Assembly (NCBI RefSeq): GCF_000315015.1
Contig: NZ_BAEP01000018.1
Coordinates: 1 to 64,000, forward strand
From: Paraglaciecola mesophila KMM 241
GTDB lineage: Bacteria; Pseudomonadota; Gammaproteobacteria; Enterobacterales; Alteromonadaceae
DNA: 64,000 bases
Reading direction: 5' to 3'
In this document: positions 26,040 to 35,533 of the stretch, one piece after another
Position numbering within the stretch: position 1 is the stretch's first letter
Layout: every line of letters begins with the position of its first letter
Position numbers and translations under genes: made by a program
The notes under the pieces: model-generated
Told to the model about the DNA's origin: nothing
The model's input: the letters and a program-made list of their open reading frames with translations, nothing else
Database searches by the model: none

Positions 26040-27023
26040 TTATGCTCGCTTAAGTAACTGTTTGGCTTTCCCCATGCCTCTAATACGTTGATGATGGGTA
26101 TGCCGTTTGAAGGTATTCATCATAAGCTCTGCACCTGCGGCACAAAAGAAGTGCTTTTCGAACTCAGTCACCAAAATTAACCATTGGGCTGAATCTAAGC
26201 CTAACTGCTGTAAAATCGGGCTTTGATATTTTTCGATATGATCGGTTTTCTCATCAATAATACTTCGGCTGGTGGTTTGTACTAACTCGCAATAGTTTTC
26301 AAGTGAATAGGTGATGCCTTTAGGGGAATTTTGTTTCGGATTGCCTATAAAGGGCATCAGATTTTTTGGTTGTTGTTGCTTATTATTAAGAGCTTGCAGG
26401 CGTTTTTTTATAGTGGTGTATTTTGACGTTTTAGGTGATTTTTCAACTTTAGCTCGAATGGGATTCAAGTCAACATAGGCCATACACGCTAACAGTGCGC
26501 TTTCATCTAACAATGCTTGGGATTTAAATCGCCCTTCCCAAAATCGACCAGTACAACTGTCTTCTTTATTAGCCTCTCTGGCAATATGTTCATTGATATT
26601 ACGCATAAACCAACTGATATCGTACAAACGCTTTCGATATAACTCAACAGTTTCGTCAAAGGTAATCAGTTCACCCGGAGTGAGTTTATCACCACAGACG
26701 TACTTCTGCGTGAGTAAGGTGCCCTTATGTATTTTGTGATAGCGGCGTAATACCTCGTCAATTTTCCAATCATCCGCTGCTGATTTATCTACGTATAGCA
26801 CTATATGTGTGTGATTACTCATTACGGCATATGCACAAATGCTGATGGAAAATACGGTCGACAAGAATAGTAGACGATCCTCGACCCAACCTCGACGGTG
26901 CTCGTAAGTTTGACCAGTGTATTTATCAATACCACATAGGTAAGAGCGCCGAACGCATCGTGAAATGCAGTGGTAATAGGGGGTATCAACTAGGCTGATT
27001 TGATTTCTTCTAGGTTGAGGCAC
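26040..27023 (-). CDS. REP-associated tyrosine transposase-like protein (RAYT, IS200/Y1 family)
   Basis: This 327-residue protein carries the Y1 transposase signature: an N-terminal ISLVDTPYYHCISRCVRRSY block and the HUH metal site VMSNHTHIVLYVD (His71 and His73). Later FMRNINEHIAREANKEDSCTGRFWEGRFKS contains the conserved CTGRFWEGRF motif of the longer alteromonad RAYT-like group. Such enzymes nick single-stranded palindromic DNA through a Tyr-HUH mechanism and are thought to spread REP elements. No IS left/right ends typical of IS200 are evident; instead palindromic repeats lie on both sides. The reading frame is intact. Confidence 0.88.
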   Translation of the reverse strand: MPQPRRNQISLVDTPYYHCISRCVRRSYLCGIDKYTGQTYEHRRGWVEDRLLFLSTVFSISICAYAVMSNHTHIVLYVDKSAADDWKIDEVLRRYHKIHKGTLLTQKYVCGDKLTPGELITFDETVELYRKRLYDISWFMRNINEHIAREANKEDSCTGRFWEGRFKSQALLDESALLACMAYVDLNPIRAKVEKSPKTSKYTTIKKRLQALNNKQQQPKNLMPFIGNPKQNSPKGITYSLENYCELVQTTSRSIIDEKTDHIEKYQSPILQQLGLDSAQWLILVTEFEKHFFCAAGAELMMNTFKRHTHHQRIRGMGKAKQLLKRA

Positions 27024-27090
27024 AATGCGAACACCATTATAAATAAGACTCCTAGTGATATTAGTTCATTTTGTAAAATATGGGGAATTT

Positions 27091-27155
27091 TACAATGGGT
27101 GTCATGATAGTGTTTTTAACCTGAGTTAGATGAAATTAACATGGGTGTCATGATA
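27091..27155 (-). repeat. Two palindrome copies upstream of the RAYT gene
   Basis: On the minus strand TATCATGACACCCATTGTA (27109-27091) and TATCATGACACCCATGTTA (27155-27137) match the palindromes at 24944-25668, but in the opposite orientation. The transposase gene is therefore enclosed by inward-facing copies. The right arm is decayed in both. They lie between the transposase start and the DsbA-like gene stop. Confidence 0.8.
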
Positions 27156-27164
27156 AAGATCCTT

Positions 27165-28490
27165 TTAGGCTCGCATTTTGGATGACGCATTGGCTTGTAT
27201 TGCTTGTTCGATGACCCAAATGCGGTCTTGACCCCAAGTGACGGTATCTTGATAACGAAAACAGGGAACGCCCCATAAACCCAATGCGTTGAGCTCATCC
27301 ATATTGGCTTCAACGTCTTTACGCCACGACTGGTTGCTAAGTTCTTTTTTTGCTTCTTCCCACTCAAGCCCACTGCGTTGTGCAATGATGCGCATACCTT
27401 TTTCATTGTCAGCCAATATGCCTTGGCTGTTCACGGCACGGGCAAATTCGAGTAGGTAGGCTACTTCTTTGCCTTGAGCTTCAGCCATGGCAAATAATGA
27501 ATAACAGTTTTCAACGGTTTTGCCCAATGGATCGGCCACGAAACCGTAAGGAATGCCCTGTTTCTTAGCTTCGCGTTTAGTATCGTGAAAAATATACATC
27601 TTCTTGGTTTGTGGTACGTTCATGCCGCGCATCATCATGGGTAACACAGGTTTTACGACCAGTTCGCAAGCATACTGTTGGCATAATTTTACCGCTAACT
27701 CTAAGCCCAAATAGGAATAGGGACTGCGAGCTGAAAAATACAGAATGACTGGGTCCGCGATAGCCTTTAACTTCAATGGGGAAGTAAAAACGCTTTTCGT
27801 CTGGCGATTGTATTTTATCGTCTTTGCGCTGGGTAAATGGAGCAATTTGTTCAAGCGCTTTTCAAGGTGATCAAGCCGGTCTATCGCCCAATACCATTCA
27901 CCTGCATATTTGATTATGCCAGGTAAATAGTGCCCTTGCTCGGCAAGGTAATCTTCATTATCTGCAATTGTTTTAAACAAGGTCAGTGGCATAGAAACAT
28001 TTTCATTTTGCTTTTTAGCGACGAGTGAGCAGGGCATGTCTTGCCAGTATTGCTTGAAAATCTTCTGCATATCTTGAACTGCTGTGTCGCTATGTTCAGC
28101 TTCAAGCATCGCTCCCCAATACGGCGTAAGTTCGAATTCCGCTTTAGGACGGTATGTTGCCAATGGCGGAAACTCTAGCTCGTATAAGGCAGCGAGCCTA
28201 GTGCAATCAAGCAAGCTATTGCTCTGCCATTTTTCTAAATCGGGAAACATCCCTTGTTGTTTATCGTGTACGGTGAATAGTCTGGTTTGAATGCTATAGC
28301 GTTCTTTGATTTCAGGTAATACTTGAAGGAGTAAATAACTGTAGGGATCAGTTATGCTGACAAAAATTTCAAGTGTATGTTCACTGTTGGTGACCACTCG
28401 TTTTGCCTCAGCGACGGAGCGCTTAAAGTTGTGTAATACATCGCTTGAAATGGCTTTGGTCATATAGCGCATGAGGTGTTTTGTTAGCAT
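27165..28490 (-). CDS. Two-domain DsbA-like / HCCA-isomerase-family protein
   Basis: This 441-residue cytoplasmic protein is built from two DsbA-fold domains. The first (about residues 38-215) begins TLEIFVSITDPYSYLLLQVLP. The second (about 245-430) begins PVILYFSARSPYSYLGLELA, the signature of 2-hydroxychromene-2-carboxylate isomerase / GST-kappa proteins in which a Ser replaces the redox Cys. The second also ends with the cis-Pro region LWGVPCFRYQD-x-VTWGQDR. Family members use glutathione for isomerisation. The fused arrangement suggests one catalytic and one structural half; the substrate is unknown. It is divergent from an AraC regulator, which may control it. Confidence 0.75.
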   Translation of the reverse strand: MLTKHLMRYMTKAISSDVLHNFKRSVAEAKRVVTNSEHTLEIFVSITDPYSYLLLQVLPEIKERYSIQTRLFTVHDKQQGMFPDLEKWQSNSLLDCTRLAALYELEFPPLATYRPKAEFELTPYWGAMLEAEHSDTAVQDMQKIFKQYWQDMPCSLVAKKQNENVSMPLTLFKTIADNEDYLAEQGHYLPGIIKYAGEWYWAIDRLDHLEKRLNKLLHLPSAKTIKYNRQTKSVFTSPLKLKAIADPVILYFSARSPYSYLGLELAVKLCQQYACELVVKPVLPMMMRGMNVPQTKKMYIFHDTKREAKKQGIPYGFVADPLGKTVENCYSLFAMAEAQGKEVAYLLEFARAVNSQGILADNEKGMRIIAQRSGLEWEEAKKELSNQSWRKDVEANMDELNALGLWGVPCFRYQDTVTWGQDRIWVIEQAIQANASSKMRA

Positions 28491-28664
28491 TGTTATATCT
28501 CTATGGGTCTTATGACAGTGAGTGCAGTATGTAAAAATTATTACTATTCCATTTTAGGGAGACAGCGGACCAGTGGAATAGCCTAATTGGCCATTTACGT
28601 AGCATATGTGGCCAATGCGCTGACCTGTGGTAAGCTTTGTTCTCACTCGTTTGAGGCCAACTAT

Positions 28665-29684
28665 ATGCGCGACACATTTGGTGCCACAGAGCCTGCGGTG
28701 CCGACTTATTTCCCCAGTGCACTTTTTCGTTGGTTGCTAAGCGAAGGCTATCAGGCTGATACGTTACTCGTAGGTTTACCTTTCACTAAGCAAGAATTTG
28801 AACGCGGAGAAGTGAACGTCACGTTTAACCAACACAAAGCGTTTATAACCCGCTGTATCAGCGTTACGCAAAACCCTCGTTTAGGGCTTGCATTCGGCCA
28901 ACACCTACAACTTACTGACCTCGGTTTACTTGGTTACGCAGCATCGAGCTGTGCAACTTTGCATGAAGCATTGCAGGTCATAGTGGACTACTTCAAGTTA
29001 CGCGGGCCTTTGCTCAAGTTAACGTTAAACGTTAATGGCGACAAAGCAGTCTTAGAGGTGTTTGAAGTATTAAACTACGACACCATACGCGCATTTATGT
29101 GTGAAGCTGCTCTAGTTGCAATTCGTAATATTATTAGATTGTTAGCAGGTGATAACATTGTGCAATACGCCACTGTTACTTATGCAAAACCTGATGATTG
29201 GGACGCGCAATCAAGCTCTCTAATATTCAAGTTTAACCAAGCGCAGCACGGCGTGTATTTTGATGGGACACACCTGAATGCACCTCTGGGCAGTGTTGAT
29301 ATAAAAACCCAGCTAATGATCAAGCAGTTGTGCGAGAACATGCTTGCAAAAGTCAGTCAGCAAGAAGGGATGATTACACGATTATCACATGTTATTTTGC
29401 ATCAACCAGATCAGTTTCCTAATCTCAAGGAAGCGGCTAAGGCACTCGCAACGTCGCCACGTACATTGCGCCGGGAGCTACAAAATCTCGGCACCACTTA
29501 TCAAAAAGAGTTAGATGTCATCCGCAGACGTATCGCCATGGAGTATTTGAGCAATACCACTTTGCCCATTGAAACGATTTCTCAGCGTCTAGGCTACATA
29601 AACGCGCCCAGTTTTGCTCGGGCATTCAAACGCTGGACAACCCTGTCGGCCAGCCAATATCGTAATCGCTATAAATCAGTTTAA
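28665..29684 (+). CDS. AraC-family transcriptional regulator (OruR/ArgR-like N-domain)
   Basis: From ATG 28665 (GAGG eight bases upstream) the protein has 339 residues. The N-terminal part has the arabinose-binding-type variant with NPRLGLAFGQHLQLTDLGLLGYA, as in OruR-type regulators. The C-terminal double helix-turn-helix includes SPRTLRRELQNLGTTYQKELD and PIETISQRLGYINAPSFARAFKRW, with a typical ASQYR ending. It likely responds to a small metabolite and regulates the divergent DsbA-like gene 175 bases away. An earlier in-frame start at 28587 would add 26 residues of poor character. Confidence 0.88.
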   Translation: MRDTFGATEPAVPTYFPSALFRWLLSEGYQADTLLVGLPFTKQEFERGEVNVTFNQHKAFITRCISVTQNPRLGLAFGQHLQLTDLGLLGYAASSCATLHEALQVIVDYFKLRGPLLKLTLNVNGDKAVLEVFEVLNYDTIRAFMCEAALVAIRNIIRLLAGDNIVQYATVTYAKPDDWDAQSSSLIFKFNQAQHGVYFDGTHLNAPLGSVDIKTQLMIKQLCENMLAKVSQQEGMITRLSHVILHQPDQFPNLKEAAKALATSPRTLRRELQNLGTTYQKELDVIRRRIAMEYLSNTTLPIETISQRLGYINAPSFARAFKRWTTLSASQYRNRYKSV

Positions 29685-29761
29685 TCTTGGCTTTTACGAT
29701 ATTGCATTTTTGGGTGTTAACCACACAGCTATTGAAAATAAGAGCCATCAAAGATAAAGCG

Positions 29762-29811
29762 TTAAAGATCTAGGCGTTCAGGTGGAACGCCCAGCTGGTT
29801 CTGATCTTTAA
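29762..29811. terminator. Two-tier hairpin between convergent genes
   Basis: TTAAAGATC (29762-29770) pairs with GATCTTTAA (29803-29811), and inside GGCGTTC (29773-29779) pairs with GAACGCC (29785-29791). It lies in the 157-base gap between the convergent araC-type gene and the DUF1348 gene, where a bidirectional terminator is expected. The outer stem gives T- and A-runs on the two strands. Confidence 0.6.
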
Positions 29812-29841
29812 ACCGCATTTAAACCCGAACTAAAAAGCGAG

Positions 29842-30309
29842 TTATAGCCCAAGCTCTGACAAACCTGGATGATCATCAGGGCGGCGGCCTTGAGGCCAAT
29901 GAAATTTGCGCTCTGATTCTTTGATGGGTAAGTCGTTGATGCAAGCGAAGCGGTTTTGCATTAAGCCGTTTTCATCGAATTCCCAGTTTTCGTTGCCGTA
30001 GGAGCGAAACCAGTTGCCGCTGTCGTCGTGCCATTCGTAGGCGTAACGCACGGCAATACGATTTTCAGTGAAGGCCCATAACTCTTTGATCAGGCGATAT
30101 TCTAGTTCTTTGTTCCATTTAGCTTCTAGGAATGCAGCGGCTTCTTCGCGGTTATTCACGAAAGTGCTGCGATTACGCCATTTGGTATCCACTGTATAAG
30201 CAAGTGATACCTTTTCATGATTACGGCTGTTCCAGCCATCTTCTGCTAGGCGCACTTTTTCGATAGCGCTTTCGCGGGTAAACGGGGGCAGTGGTGGGCG
30301 TGTACACAT
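29842..30309 (-). CDS. DUF1348 / nuclear transport factor 2-like protein
   Basis: This 155-residue protein matches the DUF1348 family of the NTF2-like (SnoaL) fold: [18 protein letters not shown], then [47 protein letters not shown] and the ending W[17 protein letters not shown]. NTF2-fold proteins are often small isomerases or hydratases; no substrate is known for this family. It is the last gene of a three-gene minus-strand unit with the oxidoreductase fusion (40-base gap) and GST, probably under the divergent LysR regulator. Confidence 0.85.
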   Translation of the reverse strand: MCTRPPLPPFTRESAIEKVRLAEDGWNSRNHEKVSLAYTVDTKWRNRSTFVNNREEAAAFLEAKWNKELEYRLIKELWAFTENRIAVRYAYEWHDDSGNWFRSYGNENWEFDENGLMQNRFACINDLPIKESERKFHWPQGRRPDDHPGLSELGL

Positions 30310-30349
30310 TTTTAAATCCTCTTTGGGTAAATTAACGTTTTTAATTCGG

Positions 30350-32512
30350 TTATAAGGCTAACGTGATTATTTGACTATCTTTCGCTGGTACCGCGCAGCA
30401 TAACAATACTTCTGACGCGTCAATATGCGCACTTGGCTTGGTGCGATACGTTACAGCACCACTTTTTAGTTTAACCGCACATGAGCCACATTGGCCGTTG
30501 CGGCAACTGTATGGTGGCGTAAGCCCTTTGCTTTCGGCCACGTCGAGTAAGGGCTTTTCACCCTTGTACCAACTTTGTTCAATACCTGAGTGGGCAAACT
30601 TTATCACAGAAGATTCAGCCTCTAGCTCAGCGAAGTTGCTGGTATCTCTTGATTGGCGAACTAGAGATGATGGCCCAAACGCTTCGGCATGAATATCTTC
30701 ATCTTTTACCCCAATGCCAATCAGTATGTCATACATACTTTGCATAAAACCTTGGGGGCCACACAGATAAAAATCTTTGTCGAACAGCGATGGGAAATCG
30801 TCGCTATGCTCTGTGGCCGTTGCATTGAGTATGTCCATTACCAAGCTTTGGCTAATTCGCCCTTGGGCGATGTAATCGTTCGACGCCGCAGAACTCTCTG
30901 TCTGAGCGTAGTGAATATCACTTAATATAGAATAATACTGAATACGCCCAGCGCTGCGCTTTGCAATGTTGCTCAGTTCCCCATAGAAAGCGCGTTGCTG
31001 CCTATTTTTGGCCGCTTGAATAACTGCCATCGGGCGGATATAGCGAGTGCGTATACCTTCATTAAGTGCATCATTTGCCATGGCTACCATTGGCGTTATG
31101 CCCACACCCGCACCTATTAAAATGGCTGGGCGCTGTTGTTTGTTATCGATAAAGAAATGGCCGCTTGGCGCTTTTATTTGTATTTCACTGCCAATCGATA
31201 GTTGAGAATGCAAGGTACTTGATACCAGGCCATACTCTTCACGTTTCACTGAAATACGATAACCACTTTGCGTTGGGGGACTGGATACAGTGTAATTGCG
31301 CACAAGCCAACTGTCAGAGTTTTGCTGTTTAATACGCAGGGTTAAATGTTGCCCAGGGGAAAATGGCAGTACAGGAGAATCATCTTTTGGCTGTAAATAA
31401 AATGAGCGGATTGTACTGCTCTCGTCTTCGATTTTACTGACGGTAAATGCGCGCCACTGGTTACGTTTAGCTTGTGCTTTTAACACCGCTTCTGTCTGTG
31501 ACCAAGTACCGGTGGCTTGAGAATTGGGAGAGTAGCTATCGAAGCTGGCGCGAAATGGGAGTGCCGCTTTTAATGTAACGCCTTGGGTTAGGGTAAATTG
31601 CCAGCCCCGCAAGGCGCCTTTAAACCCCTTGATTATCGGTGAGTCACTCGCCAGCAATGTAACCGTGCCGGTTAACATAAAAACATCGCCACTGGTAAAA
31701 TCAACAAACAGTAAACCAGCTTTAGGGTTTAACAGGAAGTTACCCAGCGTATTGAAAAAGTTATTTCCAGCATAATCTGGAATGGTCAAGGTGTTACCTT
31801 GCACTTTGATAAAGCCAGGCATTCCACCGCGATGGGACACATCAACTCCCAAGCTTTTATCTAGGCTGTTATCTGCAGCGTTGTCTTGGCCGTCATGATT
31901 AGGGTTGTTGACTAGTCTAGGGGATTGCCCAGCTGAACTTGCCACAAAAAACGTATCAGCTTGGCGGATAAAGGCCTTTAGGCTATCGCCTAATTCGAAG
32001 AACGTTTCAGCGCGTGGGGTCTTGTATGGCGCATTTGGCGAACGGATAAAATGAAGGTCGCGAGTTTGAATATACTGCGGACAATTGCCAAAAGACTGCT
32101 CAACCTGTAGCGCAAACTGATTATTTGCGGTGTCGGTGACTTTAGCGTTAACGCGATTTCTGCGCCGAGTTGGCATTTCTAATCCGAGCAAGCCTAAACG
32201 CGCATTTTTCTTAATGGCTGAGGCTAAAGGATCTCCCGGTAAAATAGGAGTATTTATCGTAAGCGAAGTGGAAGTAGGGGACTGCACGAAGCCGGGGGAA
32301 CCCGGTAAAATCGATGCCCATAGCTGCCCGTGGGGGTCTGTGCTGCCGACGATCATAAACGGTAACTGGCTGAAAAACTGCCGGTGCTGCTCTGGCATGA
32401 GTTCACGAATAGCCCTGCGCCCGATAGCATCCATTTGCTCAAGGCGACCTGCACTGGATTGAAACTGACGCTCACCCGGATGAAACGGGGATGTATCGTC
32501 GTGATTAAGCAT
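30350..32512 (-). CDS. PNPOx-like / flavin reductase / 2Fe-2S ferredoxin fusion protein
   Basis: The 720 residues contain three modules. About residues 1-330 form a pyridoxamine-phosphate-oxidase-like split barrel ([21 protein letters not shown] near 50). About 355-610 form a ferredoxin-reductase unit with FAD motif RNYTVSSPP and NAD(P) motif [16 protein letters not shown]. The C-terminal 2Fe-2S ferredoxin has [14 protein letters not shown] and LLCCAVP, i.e. C-x4-C-x2-C...C. Electrons probably run NAD(P)H to FAD to the cluster, perhaps to a flavin in the N-domain. The substrate is unknown. It sits between GST and DUF1348, which hints at detoxification of an electrophile. Confidence 0.85.
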   Translation of the reverse strand: MLNHDDTSPFHPGERQFQSSAGRLEQMDAIGRRAIRELMPEQHRQFFSQLPFMIVGSTDPHGQLWASILPGSPGFVQSPTSTSLTINTPILPGDPLASAIKKNARLGLLGLEMPTRRRNRVNAKVTDTANNQFALQVEQSFGNCPQYIQTRDLHFIRSPNAPYKTPRAETFFELGDSLKAFIRQADTFFVASSAGQSPRLVNNPNHDGQDNAADNSLDKSLGVDVSHRGGMPGFIKVQGNTLTIPDYAGNNFFNTLGNFLLNPKAGLLFVDFTSGDVFMLTGTVTLLASDSPIIKGFKGALRGWQFTLTQGVTLKAALPFRASFDSYSPNSQATGTWSQTEAVLKAQAKRNQWRAFTVSKIEDESSTIRSFYLQPKDDSPVLPFSPGQHLTLRIKQQNSDSWLVRNYTVSSPPTQSGYRISVKREEYGLVSSTLHSQLSIGSEIQIKAPSGHFFIDNKQQRPAILIGAGVGITPMVAMANDALNEGIRTRYIRPMAVIQAAKNRQQRAFYGELSNIAKRSAGRIQYYSILSDIHYAQTESSAASNDYIAQGRISQSLVMDILNATATEHSDDFPSLFDKDFYLCGPQGFMQSMYDILIGIGVKDEDIHAEAFGPSSLVRQSRDTSNFAELEAESSVIKFAHSGIEQSWYKGEKPLLDVAESKGLTPPYSCRNGQCGSCAVKLKSGAVTYRTKPSAHIDASEVLLCCAVPAKDSQIITLAL

Positions 32513-32579
32513 AGGTGACTCCAGTGCAGTCGGGGTGGGGGCTAATAAAATTATTTAATAAGGTTAAAAAGTTATAGCG

Positions 32580-33200
32580 CTAGGCCAGAAGGCCTGCTTT
32601 GGTTGTTGCCATAGGCGTGAAACCTTCAAGTCCTTCTACGTTGGCTAAAAAGCGGCGCACATTTGGGTAAGCATCAAGGGACACGTTGCCTTCTGGCGCA
32701 TGGGCTGTGTAGGTATAAATAGCGATATCAGCAATGCTTGGGCTATCACCAACCAAGAATTCGCGACCTTCTAAATGCGCGTTTAGTTTGGCTAAAACCT
32801 TGTGTGCTGTGGCAATGGCAAAGTCAGCATCCAGTGGTGCATTAAACACGGTAATTAAGCGGGCGTTACAAGGGCCAAAAGCAATTTCGCCTGCGGCCAA
32901 TGACAAAAACTGTTGCACTTGTGCTTCAAGTACAGGATCAGTAGGTAAATACTTTGGTGCGTACTTGCGTGCGAGATAAACCAAAATAGCATTTGAATCA
33001 CTGATGACCACATCGCCATCTTCTAACACTGGCACTTGACCTGCTGGGTTGAGTGCTAAAAAGGGCGCTTTTTTATGCTCGCCACCAGCTAAATCGACGT
33101 TGATCACATTGTGATCAATGCTGGCGATGTTCGCGAATAATTCTGCACGTTGAGCGTGGCCAGAAAGAGGGAATGAGTGAATTGTAATGGTGTTTGACAT
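32580..33200 (-). CDS. Glutathione S-transferase
   Basis: The preferred start is ATG 33200, with GAGGA upstream, giving 206 residues; an upstream in-frame start adds a poorly conserved leader. The thioredoxin-like N-domain includes SFPLSGHAQRAELFANI, AFLALNPAGQVPVLEDGD and the glutathione-binding ISDSNAILVYLARKY. The helical C-domain has FLVGDSPSIADIAIYTY, the conserved N-capping Asp motif. It conjugates or reduces substrates with glutathione in the cytoplasm. It is first in the operon with the oxidoreductase fusion (67-base gap) and is divergent from a LysR regulator. Confidence 0.92.
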   Translation of the reverse strand: MSNTITIHSFPLSGHAQRAELFANIASIDHNVINVDLAGGEHKKAPFLALNPAGQVPVLEDGDVVISDSNAILVYLARKYAPKYLPTDPVLEAQVQQFLSLAAGEIAFGPCNARLITVFNAPLDADFAIATAHKVLAKLNAHLEGREFLVGDSPSIADIAIYTYTAHAPEGNVSLDAYPNVRRFLANVEGLEGFTPMATTKAGLLA

Positions 33201-33541
33201 GATTAGTCCTCGCATAGTCGTTGGGTTAACATTATTTTGTATGTGTCTGAGCATCTTTTAAGTGATGACCATGTGTTTAGCCGGTCATCTGCGTTGAATA
33301 AATAATAGGCGTGCTCAGTTCTGTGAGCAATATGTTGATTTATGGAATGACTATGTACAAAATATTCATAATAAAAGCGTTGGCTAATGTTTCAGTTATT
33401 GTTGTGCTAGTTGCTCGGTAAACCTTTAGAGTTTGCAATCGATGTGCACTGTGCAAACAGCCAAGAGCACCAAAGCTTGCGTGCAAGGGAAACAGAGCAA
33501 GCAAATACTCAAGCAGGCAAATAAATAGGGGGAATTCTGCG
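33201..33541. other. Divergent gst / lysR promoter region
   Basis: This 341-base stretch separates the GST operon from the LysR gene, so it should hold the LysR binding site and both promoters. I see a small inverted repeat TGCTCA-N6-TGAGCA near 33312-33329. No single T-N11-A site stands out enough to name. Confidence 0.4.
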
Positions 33542-34426
33542 ATGGACACCATTGACGGCATGCGTACGCTTATCGCGGTGGCGAAGCAAAAATCCTTTAC
33601 AGGTGGCGCTAAGCAACTCGGCATAAGCACTAAGCTGGCGAGCAAGTATATTGGCCAGTTGGAGGAAAAACACGGTGCCTTGCTGTTTCACCGCACCACG
33701 CGTAGCGTCACTTTAACCGAAACTGGGCAAGCGTATTTTGCTCGTTGCGTGCCCTTGCTAGAACAATTCGAAGAGCTCGAAGATGTGATTCAGCATCGCC
33801 AGTCTGCCCTGTCAGGAGTGATACGCATTACTGCCCCCACTGCTTTTGGTAGCACCAAATTGGTAGACGCGTTGGCACCCTTTTTAGAAAAACACCCCAA
33901 CATCAGTGTAGAGTTAAGTTTGTCAGACTTAAGGGTGGCAATCATTCAAGAAGGCGTTGATGTGGCTATTCGCTTTGGCGAACTGCAGGATTCCACCTTG
34001 ATTGCTAAAAAACTGCTTAATATGCGCCATGTGGTGTTCGCATCACCTGATTATTTAGCTACCCATGGTAATCCTGGTCACCCCAATGCGCTCGCGACCC
34101 ACAAATGCTTATTGCAAAAGTCTCAGGTCGACCCTGAAAATTGGAAGTTTAAGGAGAAAGGTGAGGCGTTTAGTGTCAATGTGCATGGTGTATTTGCCTC
34201 GAACTCTCCCAGGGCAGTGGCACAAATGGCATCCCAAGGATTGGGCATCGGCATGGGCCCGATGTACGTCACCGAGCCCTATTTAAAAGACGGCAGTTTG
34301 CAATTATTGTTTGAAGATTTTGAAGCCAATGAATTTATATTAAACGCTGTATACGCCTCAAACCGGCATCTGCCTGCACGTATCAGAGCATTGCTTGATC
34401 ATCTTGCTGATTGGTTCACCAAGTAA
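33542..34426 (+). CDS. LysR-family transcriptional regulator
   Basis: This 294-residue protein has an N-terminal winged helix (MDTIDGMRTLIAVAKQKSFT, then AKQLGISTKLASKYIGQLEE and LLFHRTTRSVTLTETGQAY). The co-inducer domain has SGVIRITAPTAFGSTKLVDAL and VDVAIRFGELQDSTLIAKKL, typical of the CrgA/DmlR-like branch. It lies divergent to the GST - oxidoreductase - DUF1348 genes, and LysR proteins commonly regulate the divergent operon, so that is the likely target. It converges on cobD with only 8 bases between stops. Confidence 0.92.
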   Translation: MDTIDGMRTLIAVAKQKSFTGGAKQLGISTKLASKYIGQLEEKHGALLFHRTTRSVTLTETGQAYFARCVPLLEQFEELEDVIQHRQSALSGVIRITAPTAFGSTKLVDALAPFLEKHPNISVELSLSDLRVAIIQEGVDVAIRFGELQDSTLIAKKLLNMRHVVFASPDYLATHGNPGHPNALATHKCLLQKSQVDPENWKFKEKGEAFSVNVHGVFASNSPRAVAQMASQGLGIGMGPMYVTEPYLKDGSLQLLFEDFEANEFILNAVYASNRHLPARIRALLDHLADWFTK

Positions 34427-34434
34427 TAAGCATT

Positions 34435-35520
34435 TCACAAGTATTGCCGCACAGGCGAGGAGTTCAGTGCGTTTTCTAATCTTTTTAACCCTTGCTCGTC
34501 AGGGATACCGAAACGTAAGGCGTCTTTTTCGTCGCACAAACGCACGTAAATTCCTTGTTGGCATAAGGCTTCGAAAATGGCGGGGGCGTGAGGAATACGA
34601 ACCGTTCTGAAGAGCAGGGTGCCCTGCACGGTTTGGGTAAAAGCTTGTTTTAGTATGCTCTTTAATGTGCTGCTTAAACGGCAGAGTACAACCCTTTGTT
34701 CTTCTTGCCAGCGTGTATTTGCTAATGCTTGTTCGCCAACGAAAAGCGCAGGGCCGCTTACCGCCCAAGGGCCTAATGATAACGCCATTGCATTAAGCCA
34801 ATCTTCATTTGCCAACACGAACCCTAAGCGGATACCGGCTAATCCGAAAAACTTGCCCACTGAGCGTAATATAATCAGGGAGTCGCTGTTGTCTTGGCGC
34901 TCAGCGCTATCACGCTGTCCTATTGGGTAGTTGTTGTGCCGCCCGAATGCTTGCACCATAGATTGCTGTGGTGTTGTATCCATAAAGGCTTCATCAATGA
35001 TCAATAACCCTTGTTTGGCTTTAATTGCGCTGTACAGCGCTGTGACATCTTCACTTGGGTAAAGTTGACCCGTGGGATTATTTGGGTTGATCAGTAGCAC
35101 AATATCCTCGTGCTCTATTTGGCTCAGCTCAGTAACATCAGTGTAATCAATCGTTTGGAAGTTAGCCTTTTGCCATGCCTTTCGATGTTCTTGATAGCCC
35201 ACTTTTGGCAACCAGACCTTGCTGCTAGCGAACCCTCGGGCGCGGCAAAGTTGCGGTAGCATTTGAATGATGCTTTGACTACCGGGCGTTGGCAGTAAAT
35301 TGTGGGTTTGATAGTAGCCACGTGCGGCGTGCAATAACCCTTCATTATTTTGTGGTAAACGCTGCCAACAGGCTGTGGGAATTATGCCAACCGGGTAGGC
35401 GATAGGCGCAATACCGGTGGATAAATCAAGCCAGTCTTTTTCCTCTATTTGATAACGCTGGGCGATGGTGCTTAATTGCCCGCCGTGCACGAGTGCCTGT
35501 TCTTTAATATTTTTATCCAT
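34435..35520 (-). CDS. cobD: L-threonine-O-3-phosphate decarboxylase (CobD/CobC type)
   Basis: From ATG 35520, preceded by AAAGGAG, this is a 361-residue fold-type-I PLP enzyme of the aminotransferase class I/II family. It has LDLSTGIAPIAYP, PNNPTGQLYPSED and LLIIDEAFMD, and the PLP-Lys motif LRSVGKFFGLAGIRLGF near residue 225. Such enzymes decarboxylate threonine phosphate to (R)-1-amino-2-propanol phosphate, the linker of the cobalamin nucleotide loop. It is the last gene of the twelve-gene operon, 13 bases after cbiB, whose product uses this aminopropanol phosphate. The name cobD follows the Salmonella scheme. Confidence 0.92.
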   Translation of the reverse strand: MDKNIKEQALVHGGQLSTIAQRYQIEEKDWLDLSTGIAPIAYPVGIIPTACWQRLPQNNEGLLHAARGYYQTHNLLPTPGSQSIIQMLPQLCRARGFASSKVWLPKVGYQEHRKAWQKANFQTIDYTDVTELSQIEHEDIVLLINPNNPTGQLYPSEDVTALYSAIKAKQGLLIIDEAFMDTTPQQSMVQAFGRHNNYPIGQRDSAERQDNSDSLIILRSVGKFFGLAGIRLGFVLANEDWLNAMALSLGPWAVSGPALFVGEQALANTRWQEEQRVVLCRLSSTLKSILKQAFTQTVQGTLLFRTVRIPHAPAIFEALCQQGIYVRLCDEKDALRFGIPDEQGLKRLENALNSSPVRQYL

Positions 35521-35533
35521 AAAAATAACTCCT

